This document shows, one piece after another, positions 62,791 to 64,000 of a stretch of DNA of 64,000 nt (position 1 is its first letter; each line of letters begins with the position of its first letter). The position numbers and the translations under genes were made by a program. Where the stretch lies: positions 3,349,908-3,413,907 of the forward strand of contig OZ038324.1 in the NCBI GenBank assembly GCA_964035795.1, in the 5' to 3' direction. The DNA is from Pterobdella sp. o SKG-2022 (taxonomy: Eukaryota; Annelida; Clitellata; Hirudinida; Piscicolidae). Below the pieces are notes generated by a model. The model was not told the DNA's origin and ran no database searches. It saw nothing but the letters and a program-made list of their open reading frames with translations.

Positions 62791-63285
62791 CATTGTTTAA
62801 CTAAAAATTTTTTCGTTAATTTTACTTAATTTGAGCATTGAAAAAATATTTAATGTTTTTCACAAAAGGTTTAAAAAGTATATTGGAAAATGCACAATTT
62901 TTTGAATTATTTCATCATCAAATTTTATTCTTGCATTTGCTAATGCACAATAAATTGGTTACTTCTTGTTGAGTGATTTTTCATAGCGTAAAAAAGGATT
63001 TTTTTATCAAAAATAGAAATGTAGCGATCACAATAAGCTTTCAACACGATTTTTGTCAGATTGCCTGCTGAAAAAAAAACCAACAAAAATAAAATTGAGT
63101 TATTTCTGTTTTTTAGAAAATCTAAAAATAAACTATTGCTTTCAACTTCACATAGATAAAAAGGAACAAATAGCAAACGGTTAATAAACTTTCATGCCTC
63201 AGTTGACTCAACGATAAAAATCCCAATAATTGTTTCCAACGTTTTTATTACACAGACTAATTTAATACTTTCAAATTTTTCGCAG
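62791..63285. other. intron 13, last part
   Basis: AT-rich sequence up to the acceptor ATTTTTCGCAG. No other element. Confidence 0.5.
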
Positions 63286-63341
63286 AAGCCAAACCAGGCA
63301 AATTCAACAGCCGTTTCAGGAACAAAATGTTTTATGCGGGA
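63286..63341 (+). CDS. DGKZ/DGKI-like: DGK exon 14: accessory domain
   Basis: 56 nt from TTTTTCGCAG|AA to TATGCGGGA|GTGAGT, entering in phase 1 and leaving in phase 0. With the G from exon 13 it reads E-AKPGKFNSRFRNKMFYAG. The family sequence EANPEKFNSRFRNKMFYAG is almost identical. This is one of the best-conserved stretches in type IV DGKs. Confidence 0.96.
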
Positions 63342-63640
63342 GTGAGTGTCGTTTCGTTTTGCTAACATTTTATCTTTTTACATATGCTTTCTTGTTAACA
63401 CGAGTTTTAACAACTCCAGTGAATGAATTACAAATATATATTTTAAAAAGCAAAACTCTCGTTTTGAACGAGCTTAAAGTTTTTCATACTAGAGTTTAGC
63501 TTTGCAAAAACTCATAACTCATAATGTCAAACTTTTTGAAGTTATTATCTGACATGAAATAAACTGAAGAACAATTCATTACCCAATTAGTATAAATAAA
63601 AAGCTATTAAAGAGTTTATAATAAAACACTTATCACATAG
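63342..63640. other. intron 14 (299 bp)
   Basis: Short AT-rich intron with a consensus-like donor (GTGAGT) and a weak acceptor context (CACTTATCACATAG). Confidence 0.7.
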
Positions 63641-63703
63641 GTGGGTGGAATAGACATTCTAAAAAGAAGTTGGAAGGACTTGACAGAACATATAAGTGTC
63701 GAG
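63641..63703 (+). CDS. DGKZ/DGKI-like: DGK exon 15: accessory domain, last exon in window
   Basis: 63 nt from ATCACATAG|GTG to AGTGTCGAG|GTAGGT, phase 0 at both ends. It codes VGGIDILKRSWKDLTEHISV-E. The SxKDLxxHIxVxCDG block of the family aligns to its second half. The first half (GGIDILKR) is closer to what I recall of insect rdgA (GGKDLxxR) than to the AFSDFL of vertebrate zeta/iota. The next exon should start with CDG and lies beyond the window. Confidence 0.88.
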
Positions 63704-64000
63704 GTAGGTGGGTCACATTCTTCTCTAACTATAATAATTCATTAACTTACACATCATTAGAACAGTTTTCTATCACTTCATACTTCCAGTTAGAAAAGGT
63801 CATTTTTTTAGATATAAAAGTTAGTCTGTACGGCTCAACTGCACTAATTGTCACCTAGTGGAGTGGAGCATGCGTTCCACACTGTTCTCTCAATAAACTT
63901 GATATATAGGACTCACTTTAAACGCCATGATTTTATCTTCCATACAAATTCTTTCCTGTATCATGGGCGAACTACAAAAATATTCAGTCTAGTTGGTTTT
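63704..64000. other. intron 15, truncated by window end
   Basis: AT-rich sequence without a recognisable exon before the right edge. Confidence 0.6.

Overview
The window is strongly AT-rich eukaryotic nuclear DNA. It has spliceosomal introns, long microsatellites, a dispersed tRNA-derived SINE family and several decayed LINE fragments. There are no operons, ribosome binding sites or prokaryotic-style gene packing. All of this points to a metazoan, most likely an invertebrate; I cannot place it more precisely from sequence alone.

The main content is one large split gene on the + strand that fills the right-hand 40 kb or so and runs off the right edge: a type IV (zeta/iota-like, rdgA-related) diacylglycerol kinase. 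Most of its exons are too short to show up as open reading frames. I recovered them by reading for conserved residues bounded by AG...GT, and checking that intron phases agree from exon to exon. Exons 2 to 15 are at 36543-36639, 39244-39327, 43200-43274, 43679-43735, 45637-45705, 45885-45917 (a 33-nt microexon), 47854-47904, 48159-48260, 54065-54334, 55320-55494, 57912-57982, 59956-60164, 63286-63341 and 63641-63703. They encode two C1 zinc-binding domains, a basic MARCKS-like segment, the DAGK catalytic domain with GGDGT, and the start of the accessory domain. The rest of the accessory domain, and any ankyrin repeats or PDZ-binding tail, lie beyond the window. Two candidate first exons (22639-22985 and 30402-31327) both end in the phase needed by exon 2, which suggests alternative N termini. 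One junction (exon 10 to exon 11) does not close: the phases disagree and about seven conserved residues are missing, so a small exon probably remains to be found.

Layout: 1-22.6 kb is gene-poor, with a GATA array at the left edge, a 16-bp minisatellite at 7.2-7.6 kb, SINEs, and a decayed LINE at 13.2-14.6 kb. 22.6-31.4 kb holds the two candidate first exons, a SINE, a 237-bp foldback element and a minus-strand LINE fragment with YADD. 31.4-63.7 kb is the DGK body, its introns loaded with LINE and SINE remnants and CA repeats, including an uninterrupted CA tract of about 504 bp that runs to within 6 bp of an exon.

DGK phosphorylates diacylglycerol to phosphatidic acid and so ends DAG signalling. 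Every other recognised element is repetitive or mobile.
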